A DNA stretch of 64,000 nt from Gemmatimonadota bacterium. GTDB lineage: Bacteria > Gemmatimonadota > Gemmatimonadetes > Longimicrobiales > Gaopeijiaceae. Both the position numbers and the translations under genes were made by a program. This document shows positions 28,151 to 37,038 of this stretch, piece after piece. Numbering within the stretch: position 1 is the first letter of the stretch; every line of letters starts with the position of its first letter. The notes below the pieces were generated by a model that was not told the DNA's origin, did not search any database, and saw only the letters and a program-made list of their open reading frames with translations. The stretch covers positions 1-64,000 of the forward strand of contig JAPPGZ010000024.1 of assembly GCA_028874905.1 (NCBI GenBank), written 5' to 3'.

Positions 28151-29326
28151 TCACCGCGTATTCCCCGTCTGTACCAGCATGCCCTCGGTCGCGATCTGGA
28201 TCCCCCTGACGATGACCGGCTGATTCGGCTCCAGGGCGCCGGTGACGTAGACCTGGTCCTCGGACCGCTGCAGCACCTGCACGGGCACGATGGTCACCAG
28301 CGTGTCCTGGCGCGTCGCCCAGACCTCGTTGCCGGTTCGCAGCGCGGCGCGAGGCACCACGAAGTACCGGTCGGGCGCAACTCCGTCGATCTCCACCTCC
28401 ACGAACTGGCCCACCAGAAGCGGCGGCCCCGATCCGGAGAAGGGGTTCGGGACGCGCACGATCACGTCAATCGTACGGGTCTGCTCGTCCAGTGCTGCTT
28501 CGGCGCGGTCCACGTACCCATCCCAATCGTGGTTCGCCGGACCGTAGCCCGCGGTCACGACGGCGCGGACACTGCGGTTTCCATCGCCGGCGGCCAGTCG
28601 CCAAAGGTTCGGAACCAGCGCGGCGTCCGAGTCGGACAGGGGCACCACGACCTCGACCGCGTCGTCGGCGTACAGTCGACCGACGCCCTGGCCCGCCGCA
28701 ACGAACTGCCCGACATCGACCGATTCGGTCCGCACGGCCCCGCTGAACGGCGCCAACACCTCGGTACGCGACAGGGCAAGTTCGGCGTCCGCCAGCGCCG
28801 CGCTATCTCGCGCAAGCGCAGCGCGCGCGGCGGCGAGCTGTGGCTCACGCAACGCGAGCGGGCTGGCTTCGCCCGAGCCTGCGGCATCGGGCTGACGCTT
28901 CAGGAAGAGCGCATACTCCTCGCGCGCGATTCGCGCGTCCTCCTCGGCTTGCAGAAGCGCGACCTGTCCCGCCGCAACGTTGGCGCGCGCCTGCTGCACA
29001 CGGTTGCGGTAGTCCGCGTCGTCGATGCGAAAGAGAACGTCGCCGCTCCGGACACGGCCGCCCCCCTGGAAGGCCGGAGATACCCACGCGACCTTGCCAT
29101 TGATCTGGGCCGCGACGTCGATCTCCGCATGCGGCCTGACCGTGCCGGCGCCGAAGACCGGGATCGCGCCCTCGCCGGCAATCGTGGGTGCGGTCGTGAC
29201 GAAGGGGACCAGCGAAGGTGGCTCGCGCATCGGGGGCTCGGGCCTGAGCTGAAACATGATCACCGCGATGACGATCGCGCCGAGCAGGATGCCCCCGGCA
29301 GTCAAGGCGTTCTTGAAACGACCCAT
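28151..29326 (-). CDS. RND efflux periplasmic adaptor (membrane-fusion protein)
   Basis: The product is 391 aa. One N-terminal anchor helix ('AGGILLGAIVIAVIMFQL') precedes a first barrel-sandwich strand set with lipoyl-like 'GTVRPHAEIDVAAQINGKVAWV'. A helical hairpin follows ('DYRNRVQQARANVAAGQVALLQAEEDARIAREEY'), then the second lipoyl half ('TEVLAPFSGAVRTESVDVGQFVAAGQ') and beta-barrel and membrane-proximal domains. This is the AcrA/HlyD-like adaptor linking pump and channel. Its ATG abuts the channel gene's stop codon directly (TAG-ATG). Confidence 0.93.
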   Translation of the reverse strand: MGRFKNALTAGGILLGAIVIAVIMFQLRPEPPMREPPSLVPFVTTAPTIAGEGAIPVFGAGTVRPHAEIDVAAQINGKVAWVSPAFQGGGRVRSGDVLFRIDDADYRNRVQQARANVAAGQVALLQAEEDARIAREEYALFLKRQPDAAGSGEASPLALREPQLAAARAALARDSAALADAELALSRTEVLAPFSGAVRTESVDVGQFVAAGQGVGRLYADDAVEVVVPLSDSDAALVPNLWRLAAGDGNRSVRAVVTAGYGPANHDWDGYVDRAEAALDEQTRTIDVIVRVPNPFSGSGPPLLVGQFVEVEIDGVAPDRYFVVPRAALRTGNEVWATRQDTLVTIVPVQVLQRSEDQVYVTGALEPNQPVIVRGIQIATEGMLVQTGNTR

Positions 29327-30928
29327 CTATCTGCTCCATTCGGAGTTACGTGCGTTGCCGTCGCCGTCCGACCCCGTGACGGGGACCATTTCCAGCCCTT
29401 CCAGGGATTCGGGCGGTGCGGTCCACTCGCCTCCCAGGGCGCGGTGCACCGCCAGTCGGGCCAAAGCCAGGTCTCGGCTGGCCCCGGACAGGGTCGATTC
29501 GACATTGAGAAGTGTGCGCAGCGCGTCCAGGTAGTCGGTGTAGCCGCCGACCCCCGATGCGTACCGCTCCGACTGGAGGTCGACCGAGCCCTGGGCTTCC
29601 TCCCGCTGGGCGACAAGGAACGCGTGGCGGCGGTCTTCGTTGGCCAGCGCGGCCAGCGCGGCTTCGACCTCGTAGACGGCCGTAACCACCGTGCGCCCGT
29701 ACACGGCTGCGGCCTGCCCGAACTGGGCGTGCGCCAGCGCGATGTTCTGCCGGATGCGGCCGCCCTGGAAGATCGGGGCGGTCAGGTTGCCCAGCAGGTT
29801 GCGGAACCACTGGTCCACGTTGAAGAGCCCGTCGGCCTGCGCGGACTGGACGCCGATCGTGCCGGAAAGAGACAGCGATGGAAGCATCTCTGCCCTCCGC
29901 GCACCGATCGCAAAGCGCGCCGCGTCCAGCCGCAGTCCCGCGGCCAGCACATCGGGCCGCTGATACAGGAGGTTCGCGGGGACGCCGACGGCGACCGGAT
30001 CTCCCAGGGGCACGGGGGCGAGCGAGTCGGGCAGGATCGCGTCGAGTTTCCCGCGGAACCCGCCCAGAAGAACCGCCAGGCGCCCCTCGGCATCGGTCAA
30101 CAGGGTCTCCAACTGGGGAAGTGTGGCCTGTGTGTTGCGGAGATCCAGTCTGACCTGATAGAGCTCGAACGAGGTGACCAGGCCACGGTCGTATCGCGTT
30201 TCCGCCAGTGCCTCGCGCTCCAACAGCACATCGATCGTTCGGCGGGCAAGCTCGGAGCGGCGACGCAGGTCCACGATCTCGAAATAGGTCGAGATCGTTG
30301 TCGCCAGCACCCCGATGCGTGCTGCGTGGTAGTCCGACTCCGAAGCCATGTACTGGGCGCCCGCCGCACGGGCGTCGTTGCGGGCCCGGCCCCAGAAGTC
30401 GAGTTCGTACGCGAAGTCGACGCCCAGCGAATAGGTCGTGAAGGCCAGCCGGTCCGGGAACTGAAAGCCTCCGGGCAGCGCTCCGTCCTCGCCACCCGCC
30501 AGCTTGCGAAACTGCTCGCCGAATCCGGCGTTGGCGGGCGTGTCCTGATCGGTGGCGCTGGCACTGGCCTGCAGGGCCGGGAACAGCCCCGCTCTGGCGA
30601 TCCCCGCCTGTGCCCGCGCTTGCTGTACGCGGGCTATCGCTTCGGCCAGGTCGAAGTTTGCCGCGAGGACCGAATCCACCACCGTGCTCAGCACGGGATC
30701 CTGGAAGATCTCCCACCACTCGCGCGTCTCATAGTCCCCGGGCAGCGAACTGCCCATGAAGTTGCCGGGCAACTCGGCGACCGGTTCCGGGACCGCCGGC
30801 GGCGGCGCAAACGAGCAAGCCGACGACAGGAGTAGCGCGCCCGTGGCCAGCAGCAACCGTCGCTTGCCGAGCCCGGACATTCCCGTCCCGCCGCCAGCGC
30901 GAGCTGATGAGGTCAGTGTCCCGTTCAT
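29327..30928 (-). CDS. RND efflux outer-membrane channel lipoprotein (NodT/OprM family)
   Basis: The product is 533 aa from ATG 30928; ATG 30880 is an alternative. The lipoprotein signal is 'LLLATGALLLSSACSF'. Two repeats of the outer-membrane efflux protein fold follow, with long helices such as 'DLAEAIARVQQARAQAGIARAGLFPAL' and 'LLYQRPDVLAAGLRLDAARFAIG'. The motifs 'LPSLSLSGTIGVQSA' and 'APIFQGGRIRQNIALAHAQFGQAAAVY' are diagnostic for NodT-type channels. It completes the tripartite pump and is the first gene of the operon. It diverges from a propeller lipoprotein gene across 164 nt. Confidence 0.94.
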   Translation of the reverse strand: MNGTLTSSARAGGGTGMSGLGKRRLLLATGALLLSSACSFAPPPAVPEPVAELPGNFMGSSLPGDYETREWWEIFQDPVLSTVVDSVLAANFDLAEAIARVQQARAQAGIARAGLFPALQASASATDQDTPANAGFGEQFRKLAGGEDGALPGGFQFPDRLAFTTYSLGVDFAYELDFWGRARNDARAAGAQYMASESDYHAARIGVLATTISTYFEIVDLRRRSELARRTIDVLLEREALAETRYDRGLVTSFELYQVRLDLRNTQATLPQLETLLTDAEGRLAVLLGGFRGKLDAILPDSLAPVPLGDPVAVGVPANLLYQRPDVLAAGLRLDAARFAIGARRAEMLPSLSLSGTIGVQSAQADGLFNVDQWFRNLLGNLTAPIFQGGRIRQNIALAHAQFGQAAAVYGRTVVTAVYEVEAALAALANEDRRHAFLVAQREEAQGSVDLQSERYASGVGGYTDYLDALRTLLNVESTLSGASRDLALARLAVHRALGGEWTAPPESLEGLEMVPVTGSDGDGNARNSEWSR

Positions 30929-31092
30929 GTGCCCTCTCGACCGATTGTATCGTTGCCGGCGCTCGTCCCGCGTCGCGCGCGGAGCCTCCGGCGCGGGGCT
31001 GGCGTGATCGCCCTCCCACACGGAACTTTCCCGGGCGTCCGGCGGCGACGCAAGTACGACGAGGCTGCTTTCCCACGACAGCGAGACCACCA

Positions 31093-32265
31093 ATGACGAT
31101 AACCCGAAGCGTGGCCATTCGCAGACTCCGGAGCCCGGTAGTGTTCCTCGTGATTGCCCTTGTCGCTGCCTGCGACCTGCCACGGGAGGCCGGATCTCCG
31201 GAAGCGGGCGTCAACACCGGACATGAGCCGCCCGCGTTTCAGGTCGACGCGTCGTGGCCTCTCGAAATGCCGGACAGGTGGATCATGGGGGCCGTGACGG
31301 CGGTGTTCGTCGACGCTCGCGACCACGTCTGGGTGGCGCACCTGCCGGAGACCCTGACACCGGAGGAGACCTCGGCGGTTCAGGATCCGCCCATCGGGAC
31401 CTGTTGCGTGCCCGCCCCGTCCGTGATCGAGTTCGATCCCGACGGGCGGGTGGTGCAGGGATGGGGCGATCCGTCGCAGGACATTGCCGACTATCCCCGC
31501 AATCCCCACGGCCTCTTCGTGGACCACAACGACTTCGTCTGGGTGGGCACCTACCGCCACCACCGTGTCATGAAGTTCACACGCGAGGGCGAGTTGGTCA
31601 TGACGCTGGGTGAGTACGACGTCACCGGCGGGAGCGACGACACCCGGCTGCTGGGAGGGCCGGCGGGCATGTGGGTGGACCCCGGCACGAACGAGGTGTT
31701 CATCGCCGATGGCTACGCCAACCGCCGCGTTGTCGTGTTCGACGGCGAAACGGGCGAGTACCGGCGTCACTGGGGCGCGTACGGCGAGCCACCCGTCGAC
31801 GAATACGAGTACGACTACGCGGGCCGCGACCCGGATGGCCCGCCCCCTCTCCAGTATTCGACCGTTCACGGGATCATCGGGTCCGCCGACGGCCTGATTT
31901 ATGTGGCGGACCGCCGGGGCAACCGGATCCAGGTCTTCCGGCAGAGCGGAGAGTACGTGACCGAGAAGACGATCGCGCCGCGTACCCTGGCCTCCGGTTC
32001 AGCCTTTGTGCCGGCTTTGTCTCCCGACCCCGGGCAGCGGTGGCTCTACCTTGCCGACGGTACGAATCACAAGGTCTGGACCCTGCGCCGCGACGACCTC
32101 GAAGTGGTGGGCGAGTTCGGGCGTGGCGGACGGCAGGCGGGCCAGTTCCTTCGCCCCCACGGCATGGATGTCGATTCGCGCGGCAATCTGTACGTCGGCG
32201 AGGCGTCGACGGGTCGCCGGGTGCAGAAGTTCACCGTGGCCCCGGGCCGCCAGGGAAGCTCCTAG
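31093..32265 (+). CDS. NHL-repeat beta-propeller lipoprotein
   Basis: The product is 390 aa from ATG 31093, with a lipobox 'LVIALVAACDLP'. The rest is a six-bladed NHL-type propeller: 'AVFVDARDHVWVAHL', 'GLFVDHNDFVWVGTYRHHRVMKFTREGELV', 'GMWVDPGTNEVFIADGYANRRVVVFD', 'GLIYVADRRGNRIQVFRQSGEYV' and 'HGMDVDSRGNLYVGEAST'. Such proteins include peptidyl-glycine lyase-like enzymes and binding scaffolds. No catalytic assignment is possible here. The stop overlaps the convergent DUF3224 gene by 4 nt. Confidence 0.85.
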   Translation: MTITRSVAIRRLRSPVVFLVIALVAACDLPREAGSPEAGVNTGHEPPAFQVDASWPLEMPDRWIMGAVTAVFVDARDHVWVAHLPETLTPEETSAVQDPPIGTCCVPAPSVIEFDPDGRVVQGWGDPSQDIADYPRNPHGLFVDHNDFVWVGTYRHHRVMKFTREGELVMTLGEYDVTGGSDDTRLLGGPAGMWVDPGTNEVFIADGYANRRVVVFDGETGEYRRHWGAYGEPPVDEYEYDYAGRDPDGPPPLQYSTVHGIIGSADGLIYVADRRGNRIQVFRQSGEYVTEKTIAPRTLASGSAFVPALSPDPGQRWLYLADGTNHKVWTLRRDDLEVVGEFGRGGRQAGQFLRPHGMDVDSRGNLYVGEASTGRRVQKFTVAPGRQGSS

Positions 32266-32675
32266 TCCAGCTCGTAGTCCAGGGCGAGAGTGTGGGTGCC
32301 GTCCTGCGTGACCGAGATCTCCATCTTGCCGGTCATGCCGGCCAGCTCGCCGGTGCCTGAGCCGGGCACGACGTGTCCGGCAGTCCTGGGTGGCGTGCCG
32401 GCTGCCACCACTCCCCAGTGCTGCAGCACGAAACTGCCCTTTCGGCCCTCCAGGCTTCCCTCGACCATTTCCGAGGCCACATACCCTGCGTTTTCGCTAT
32501 TGCTGGCGGGATCGGCCCGACACATAAGCAGTCGCGCCCGCCCCACGCCTTCGAGTTCGCCGCGGTAACGCTTGAGCACCAGCGCCTCACCCAGGCTTGG
32601 GCCGTCGCCTTCCTCCCCGTACGGAGTCTCCTCCCAGCCCGTCACTTCGAAGGCTGAAACGATGCGGCGGCCCAT
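32262..32675 (-). CDS. DUF3224 family protein
   Basis: The product is 137 aa. The opening 'IVSAFEVTGWEETPYGE', 'RGELEGVGRARLLMCRADPAS', 'GRKGSFVLQHWGV' and 'VVPGSGTGELAGMTGKMEI' reproduce the DUF3224 pattern (allene-oxide-cyclase-like small barrel) closely. Its function is unknown. The start (TGATG) overlaps the stop of the upstream class V aminotransferase by 1 nt, so the two are co-translated. The track ORF of 582 aa here is the same frame read far upstream and is mostly a shadow. Confidence 0.85.
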   Translation of the reverse strand: MGRRIVSAFEVTGWEETPYGEEGDGPSLGEALVLKRYRGELEGVGRARLLMCRADPASNSENAGYVASEMVEGSLEGRKGSFVLQHWGVVAAGTPPRTAGHVVPGSGTGELAGMTGKMEISVTQDGTHTLALDYELD

Positions 32676-33880
32676 CAGATTGCTGCCGTCCGGGGCGCGG
32701 TCGCCGGGGCTGAGGGCGCGGTCGCCGCCGTCCGAGGTGCCGCCGCCGCGCTCCCGAGTATCCGGTCCAGCGCCTCCGCCAGGGTGTCCACCGTACGATC
32801 GACCTGACCCAGCTTGTCCAGCCCGAAGAGCCCCAGGCGGAACGTGCTGAATCCCTCGGGCTCGCCGCACTGCAGCGGCACGCCGGCCGCGATCTGCACG
32901 CCGACCCGCGCGAAACCGGTGCCTTGCCTGATTTCGGGGTCGTCGGTGTAGCAGACAACGACCCCTGGCGCCTCGAATCCCGGCGCGGCCACGCTCCTGA
33001 AGCCTCGTCCGGCAAGGAGCGCCCGGACTCGATCGCCGAGCTGCCGTTGGCGCGCCCTGGCCTTCTCGTGGCCGAATGTCTGCATTTCGACCATGGCGTC
33101 GTGAAGCATGCGGAGTGCGTCCGTGGGCATAGTGGCGTGATAGGTGTGTCCGCCTTCTTCGTAGCTCTGCATCACGTGGAGCCAGCGCAGCAGGTCGCAC
33201 GAGAAGCTGGTGTTGTCCGCCGGGTCCATCCTGGCCAGCGCCTCCGGCCCCAGCATCACCAACCCTGCGCACGGCGAACCGCTCCACCCCTTCTGCGGCG
33301 CGCTGAGCAGGACGTCGACGCCGCACGCCTTCATGTCGACCCACATCGCCCCCGACGCAATGCTGTCGAGCACGAAGAGTCCCCCCGCCGCGTGCGTCGC
33401 GTCCGCGACGCCACGCAGGTAGCCGTCCGGCAGCAGGATTCCGGCCGAGGTCTCCACATGGGGCGCGAAGACGACGTCCGGGCGCTCCGCCGCGATGGCC
33501 GCTGTGACCTCGGCGATGGGCGGCGGCGCGAATGGAGCGTGCGGACCGTCGGCTACGGGGCGCGCGGAAAGCACCGTCTCGGCGGACGGGATCCCTCCGG
33601 CCTCGAAGATCTGGGTCCAACGGTAGCTGAACCAGCCGTTGCGAATGACCAGGCAGCGCTTGCCGGTGCCGAACTGCCGCGCTACCGCCTCCATCGCGTA
33701 GGTCCCGCCGCCGGGCACCACGGCGACCGCTTCCGCACTGTATGTCGCCTTCAAGGTCCCCGAGACGTACTTCATGATGTCGCGGAACCGCTCCGACATG
33801 TGATTCAGTGACCGGTCGGTGAAGACGACCGAGTATTCCAGCAGTCCGTCGGGATCGATATGGGGATGCAGCCCGGGCAC
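32675..33880 (-). CDS. class V PLP-dependent aminotransferase (Ser/Ala-glyoxylate type)
   Basis: The product is 401 aa from GTG 33880, with AAGGAGG 5 nt upstream. The fold-type I pattern is clear: 'AVAVVPGGGTYAMEAVARQF', 'VVFAPHVETSAGILLPDGYLRGV', 'LFVLDSIASGAMWVDMKACGVDVLLSAPQKGWSGSPCAGLVML', with the PLP-binding Lys in 'SAPQKGW'. The closest group is the alanine-glyoxylate/serine-pyruvate aminotransferases. The C-terminal Ala/Pro/Thr tail ('APRTAATAPSAPATAP') is low complexity and unusual. It is transcribed with the DUF3224 gene and diverges from the glutaminyl cyclase gene. Confidence 0.87.
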   Translation of the reverse strand: MPGLHPHIDPDGLLEYSVVFTDRSLNHMSERFRDIMKYVSGTLKATYSAEAVAVVPGGGTYAMEAVARQFGTGKRCLVIRNGWFSYRWTQIFEAGGIPSAETVLSARPVADGPHAPFAPPPIAEVTAAIAAERPDVVFAPHVETSAGILLPDGYLRGVADATHAAGGLFVLDSIASGAMWVDMKACGVDVLLSAPQKGWSGSPCAGLVMLGPEALARMDPADNTSFSCDLLRWLHVMQSYEEGGHTYHATMPTDALRMLHDAMVEMQTFGHEKARARQRQLGDRVRALLAGRGFRSVAAPGFEAPGVVVCYTDDPEIRQGTGFARVGVQIAAGVPLQCGEPEGFSTFRLGLFGLDKLGQVDRTVDTLAEALDRILGSAAAAPRTAATAPSAPATAPRTAAI

Positions 33881-33993
33881 TTCCGCCTCCTTGGATCGAG
33901 ATGAGAAGTGATACGTTAGCCAGAGGGCCCCACGATGAGAATAGAGCGCGCATCGGCTTCGACTGCGGTGCGCCAGGCCATGCGAGGCAAGTG

Positions 33994-34767
33994 ATGATAC
34001 AGCGAGTCAAACCGTTGGTTGCGGCAGCTGCGGTGCTGCCGCTCTTCCTCGGCGGCTGCGGGGACTCCGTCGCCGTGCTCGGCTACGAACTGCGGCGCAC
34101 GCTTCCGCACGATCCCTCCGGATATACGCAGGGACTGCTGATCCACGACGGCGTGTTCTTCGAGAGCACGGGCCAGTACGGGGAGTCCGACGTCCGGCGG
34201 GTCGACATCGCGACCGGCGAGGTGCTGCACAGCCACGGACTCTCGGACGAGCATTTCGGCGAGGGAATCGCTCTGGTGGGCGACAAGCTGATCCAGCTCA
34301 CCTGGAAGGCGGGTCTGGCCTTCGTCTACGATGCCGCGACGCTGGCCCGGGAGGGCACTTTCTCTTACGAGGGCGAGGGTTGGGGACTCTGTCACGACGG
34401 CGAATCGCTGTTCATGTCGGATGGATCGAATACCTTGCAGCGGCGGGATCCCGCAACCTTCGAACTGCTGGACCACATCGACGTCACGCGCTCCGGCTTC
34501 TCGGTACGCAACCTCAACGAGCTCGAATGCGTCGGCGACGACATCTACGCGAACATCTACCTGAGAGACGAAATCGTTCGGATCGACAAGACGACGGGCG
34601 AGGTCACGGGCCAGCTCGATGCCTTCGGACTCTCGCTGGCGAGCGGCCGGCCGGCGGATGCGGGCGCGGTCTTCAATGGCATCGCCTACGACGAGGCCAC
34701 CGGCACCTTCTACGTAACCGGCAAGCTGTGGCCGTCGATGTTCGAAATCGTCATCACGGAAGAGTAG
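33994..34767 (+). CDS. glutaminyl-peptide cyclotransferase-like lipoprotein
   Basis: The product is 257 aa from ATG 33994 with GAGG upstream; the track's extra 31 residues are dropped. The lipobox is 'AAVLPLFLGGCGD'. The mature part is the beta-propeller glutaminyl cyclase family: 'LPHDPSGYTQGLLIHDGVFFESTGQYGESDVRRVD', 'FGEGIALVGDKLIQLTWKAG', 'GEGWGLCHDGESLFMSDGSNTL', 'LNELECVGDDIYANIYLRDEIVRID' and 'NGIAYDEATGTFYVTGKLW'. The enzyme converts N-terminal Gln of peptides to pyroglutamate. Lipid anchoring suggests action on exported proteins. Confidence 0.9.
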   Translation: MIQRVKPLVAAAAVLPLFLGGCGDSVAVLGYELRRTLPHDPSGYTQGLLIHDGVFFESTGQYGESDVRRVDIATGEVLHSHGLSDEHFGEGIALVGDKLIQLTWKAGLAFVYDAATLAREGTFSYEGEGWGLCHDGESLFMSDGSNTLQRRDPATFELLDHIDVTRSGFSVRNLNELECVGDDIYANIYLRDEIVRIDKTTGEVTGQLDAFGLSLASGRPADAGAVFNGIAYDEATGTFYVTGKLWPSMFEIVITEE

Positions 34768-34797
34768 CTTCGCCTCCGGGAGCAGCTCCGTCCCCCT

Positions 34798-35601
34798 TTA
34801 TCCGAACAGCAACCGGTCGAGCCCGCGAACCAGTCCCTGGACATCGCCGACCCGGCGCGCCGCCAGCAGCGTTCCCGCCACGTACGGCTCGGCGCTCTCG
34901 CCCGCGTCGTGGCGAATGGTGAGGTGCTCGCCGGGGAGGCCGAACAGGACTTCGACCGAGATGACGTAGCCAGGGAGCCGCACCGAATGCACCTGGGTTC
35001 CCTCGATGCCCGCGCCGCGGGTCCCCGGCACCCCCACGATCTCGTCCACGGGAACGTGGATGCGGTTGGGTGCGACGGTGTCCAGGTACTCCGCCAGCTC
35101 CATCGCCGTGCCGCTCGGGGCGTCCGGCTTGCCGGCGTGGGCGTAGTCGACGATCTCCCGGTGCGGCAGGTGGCGCGACGCGATCCCGGCCAGGTGCTTG
35201 AGACACGCGGCCGTCAGCGAAAAATTGCCCGCCGCGATCACCCCCGCACCGTGCGCGACCGCCGCTGCCTCGATGTCCCCGTAGTCGGATGCTCCCAGCC
35301 CCGAGGTGCCGACCACCACCCGGGTGCCCGCCGCCAGGGCGGTCAGTGCGTTTTTTTTCACCGCCAACGGATGCGTATAGTCGATCCAGACGTCGGGTGC
35401 GCAGGACAGCGCGCGCAGCGGGTCGGCCGTGATCTCCACCCCCGTGTGCTTCTCCCAGCCGAGCGCCTCGCCGACATCCGTGCCCGCTGCCCGGCGCGCG
35501 ACCGCCGCCACCAGTTCGAACTCCTGCGAATCCTGCACGGCCGCGGCCACCTCGCGCCCCGTCCATCCGGTGACACCCGCCACGCATAACCGCAGGCTCA
35601 C
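34798..35601 (-). CDS. dapB: 4-hydroxy-tetrahydrodipicolinate reductase DapB
   Basis: The product is 267 aa. The N-terminal 'LCVAGVTGWTGREVAAAV' is the nucleotide-binding loop, 'VVVGTSGL' contacts the cofactor and 'DYAHAGKPDAPSGTAMELAEYL' holds the catalytic Lys and substrate loop. 'GTRGAGIEGTQVHSVRLPGYVISVEVLFG' and 'LTIRHDA' are the C-terminal landmarks. It reduces the dihydrodipicolinate precursor toward diaminopimelate and lysine. The GTG at 35601 overlaps the aminotransferase stop (GTGA), suggesting co-use in lysine/DAP synthesis. An A8 tract in 'VKKNAL' codons (35351-35358) is notable in such GC-rich DNA. Confidence 0.94.
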   Translation of the reverse strand: MSLRLCVAGVTGWTGREVAAAVQDSQEFELVAAVARRAAGTDVGEALGWEKHTGVEITADPLRALSCAPDVWIDYTHPLAVKKNALTALAAGTRVVVGTSGLGASDYGDIEAAAVAHGAGVIAAGNFSLTAACLKHLAGIASRHLPHREIVDYAHAGKPDAPSGTAMELAEYLDTVAPNRIHVPVDEIVGVPGTRGAGIEGTQVHSVRLPGYVISVEVLFGLPGEHLTIRHDAGESAEPYVAGTLLAARRVGDVQGLVRGLDRLLFG

Positions 35602-36905
35602 CCGAATAGCCCCTTGAAGTCCTCGCTGTCCGCAAACTCTGCGAAACCGCCGTCGTCCTCGGCTGCTTCACCGATCCTCTCCACCCCTCGACGGATGTCC
35701 TCCATGCTGTTGGCGATCGACAGCCGCAGGAAGTCCTGTCCCTCCGCACCGATTCGGCCGAACGACGCCCGGTCCATCGACGCCACTCCGTAGCGGTACA
35801 AGAGGAACATCTGGAGGATGGCCGCCGGCGTCGCCCGCCCGCGCGCCTCGGCCGGCAACCGCGCCCACGCGTCGTACACCCCGAGCCGCTCACACATCCC
35901 CGACACGTCGGGGAAGACGTAGAACGCCCCCTTCGGCAGCCGGCACCTCACGCCCGGAACGCCGTTCAGCGCCGGCACGACCCAGTCCCGCCGCCGCTCG
36001 AACTCCCGCACCATCTGCTCGACCTGCACCGCCGACTCCGGGTCCTCGTACGCGGCCGCGCCCGCCTCCTGGAGGAACGGGGGCACGCACGACATGATGT
36101 TGATATTGAGCTGCTTGAAGATCCCGGCCTCCTCCTCGGTGGGCAGGATCGCCCATCCCAGGCGCCACCCGGTCATCGCGAAGCCCTTGGAATGGCCGCT
36201 CGCCAGGACGGTTCGCTCGGGCATGCCCTCGTGAGACATGATGCTTTCGTGTTCGAGCCCGTCGAAGAGAATGTGCTCGTAGATCTCGTCGGCGTAGATG
36301 CGCACGTCGGGACGGCAGCGCTCCCGGACCAGCGCGGCGATCCCCGCCAGATCCTCCCGCGACAGCACGCCCCCTGTCGGATTGGAGGGCGAGCACAGGA
36401 TGATCACCTTCGTCCGCCTGGTAATCAGCTCAGCGAGATCGTCGGCGGTGAACGCGAAGTCGCGCTCGTCAGAGAGCAGCAGCGGCACCGGTACCGCGCG
36501 CGCGAAGCGCACCCATGATTCGTAGATCGGGAAACCGGGCGAGGGGTAGATGACCTCGTCGCCCTCGTCGACGTAGGTCTGCAGCGTGTAGCCGATCGGG
36601 GGCTTGGCTCCCGGCGTGACGACCACGCGGCCCGGGGTCACCTCCACGCCGCGTGTGCGCGACACATGAGCCGCGACGGCCTCGCGAAAGGGCAAGATGC
36701 CGGCGGGATCGCAGTATCCGGAATTCCCCGCGTCCAGCGCCTCGCTGGCGACGCGATTGAGGTGCGGGGCACTGCGAAAATCGGGCGCGCCCAGGTTGAA
36801 GCGGATCACGTCCATTCCCCGGTCGACGCATCGCTGGATGTCGTCGCCGAGCTTGAAGGCGTTCTCCGTACCCAGGTGGCTCATGCGCTGGGCGATCAGT
36901 GACAA
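35598..36905 (-). CDS. class I/II PLP-dependent aminotransferase
   Basis: The product is 435 aa from TTG 36905 (GGAG about 6 nt upstream). Motifs are those of the aspartate-aminotransferase fold: 'VIRFNLGAPDFRSAPHLN', 'VVTPGAKPPIGYTLQTYVDEGDEVIYPSPGFPIYESW', 'VIILCSPSNPTGGVLS', 'DVRIYADEIYEHILFDG' and the PLP Lys in 'ASGHSKGFAMTGWRLGWAILP'. It is coupled by a 4-nt overlap to dapB, so an aspartate or diaminopimelate-pathway transamination is likely. The exact substrate is not readable. A Glu/Asp-rich C-terminal tail ('AAEDDGGFAEFADSEDF') is atypical. Confidence 0.88.
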   Translation of the reverse strand: MSLIAQRMSHLGTENAFKLGDDIQRCVDRGMDVIRFNLGAPDFRSAPHLNRVASEALDAGNSGYCDPAGILPFREAVAAHVSRTRGVEVTPGRVVVTPGAKPPIGYTLQTYVDEGDEVIYPSPGFPIYESWVRFARAVPVPLLLSDERDFAFTADDLAELITRRTKVIILCSPSNPTGGVLSREDLAGIAALVRERCRPDVRIYADEIYEHILFDGLEHESIMSHEGMPERTVLASGHSKGFAMTGWRLGWAILPTEEEAGIFKQLNINIMSCVPPFLQEAGAAAYEDPESAVQVEQMVREFERRRDWVVPALNGVPGVRCRLPKGAFYVFPDVSGMCERLGVYDAWARLPAEARGRATPAAILQMFLLYRYGVASMDRASFGRIGAEGQDFLRLSIANSMEDIRRGVERIGEAAEDDGGFAEFADSEDFKGLFG

Positions 36906-37038
36906 GGTGCGCTCCTGTCTGGGTTTTTGGGAAGGGAGCTCGCGTGCGTGCTCCGCGGACGGGACTGGCAACGGAAGCTGCCTACCCGGTATGATGAGAG
37001 CAACCCGCCCGTTCGGCCCAGTCCCAGGAGGCAGCCTC

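Noticed and set aside
28103-30835. 910-aa plus-strand ORF antisense to the RND operon
   Set aside because: It is Arg/His/Gly-rich with no recognisable motif, lying opposite three well-supported efflux genes. It is a GC-codon shadow.
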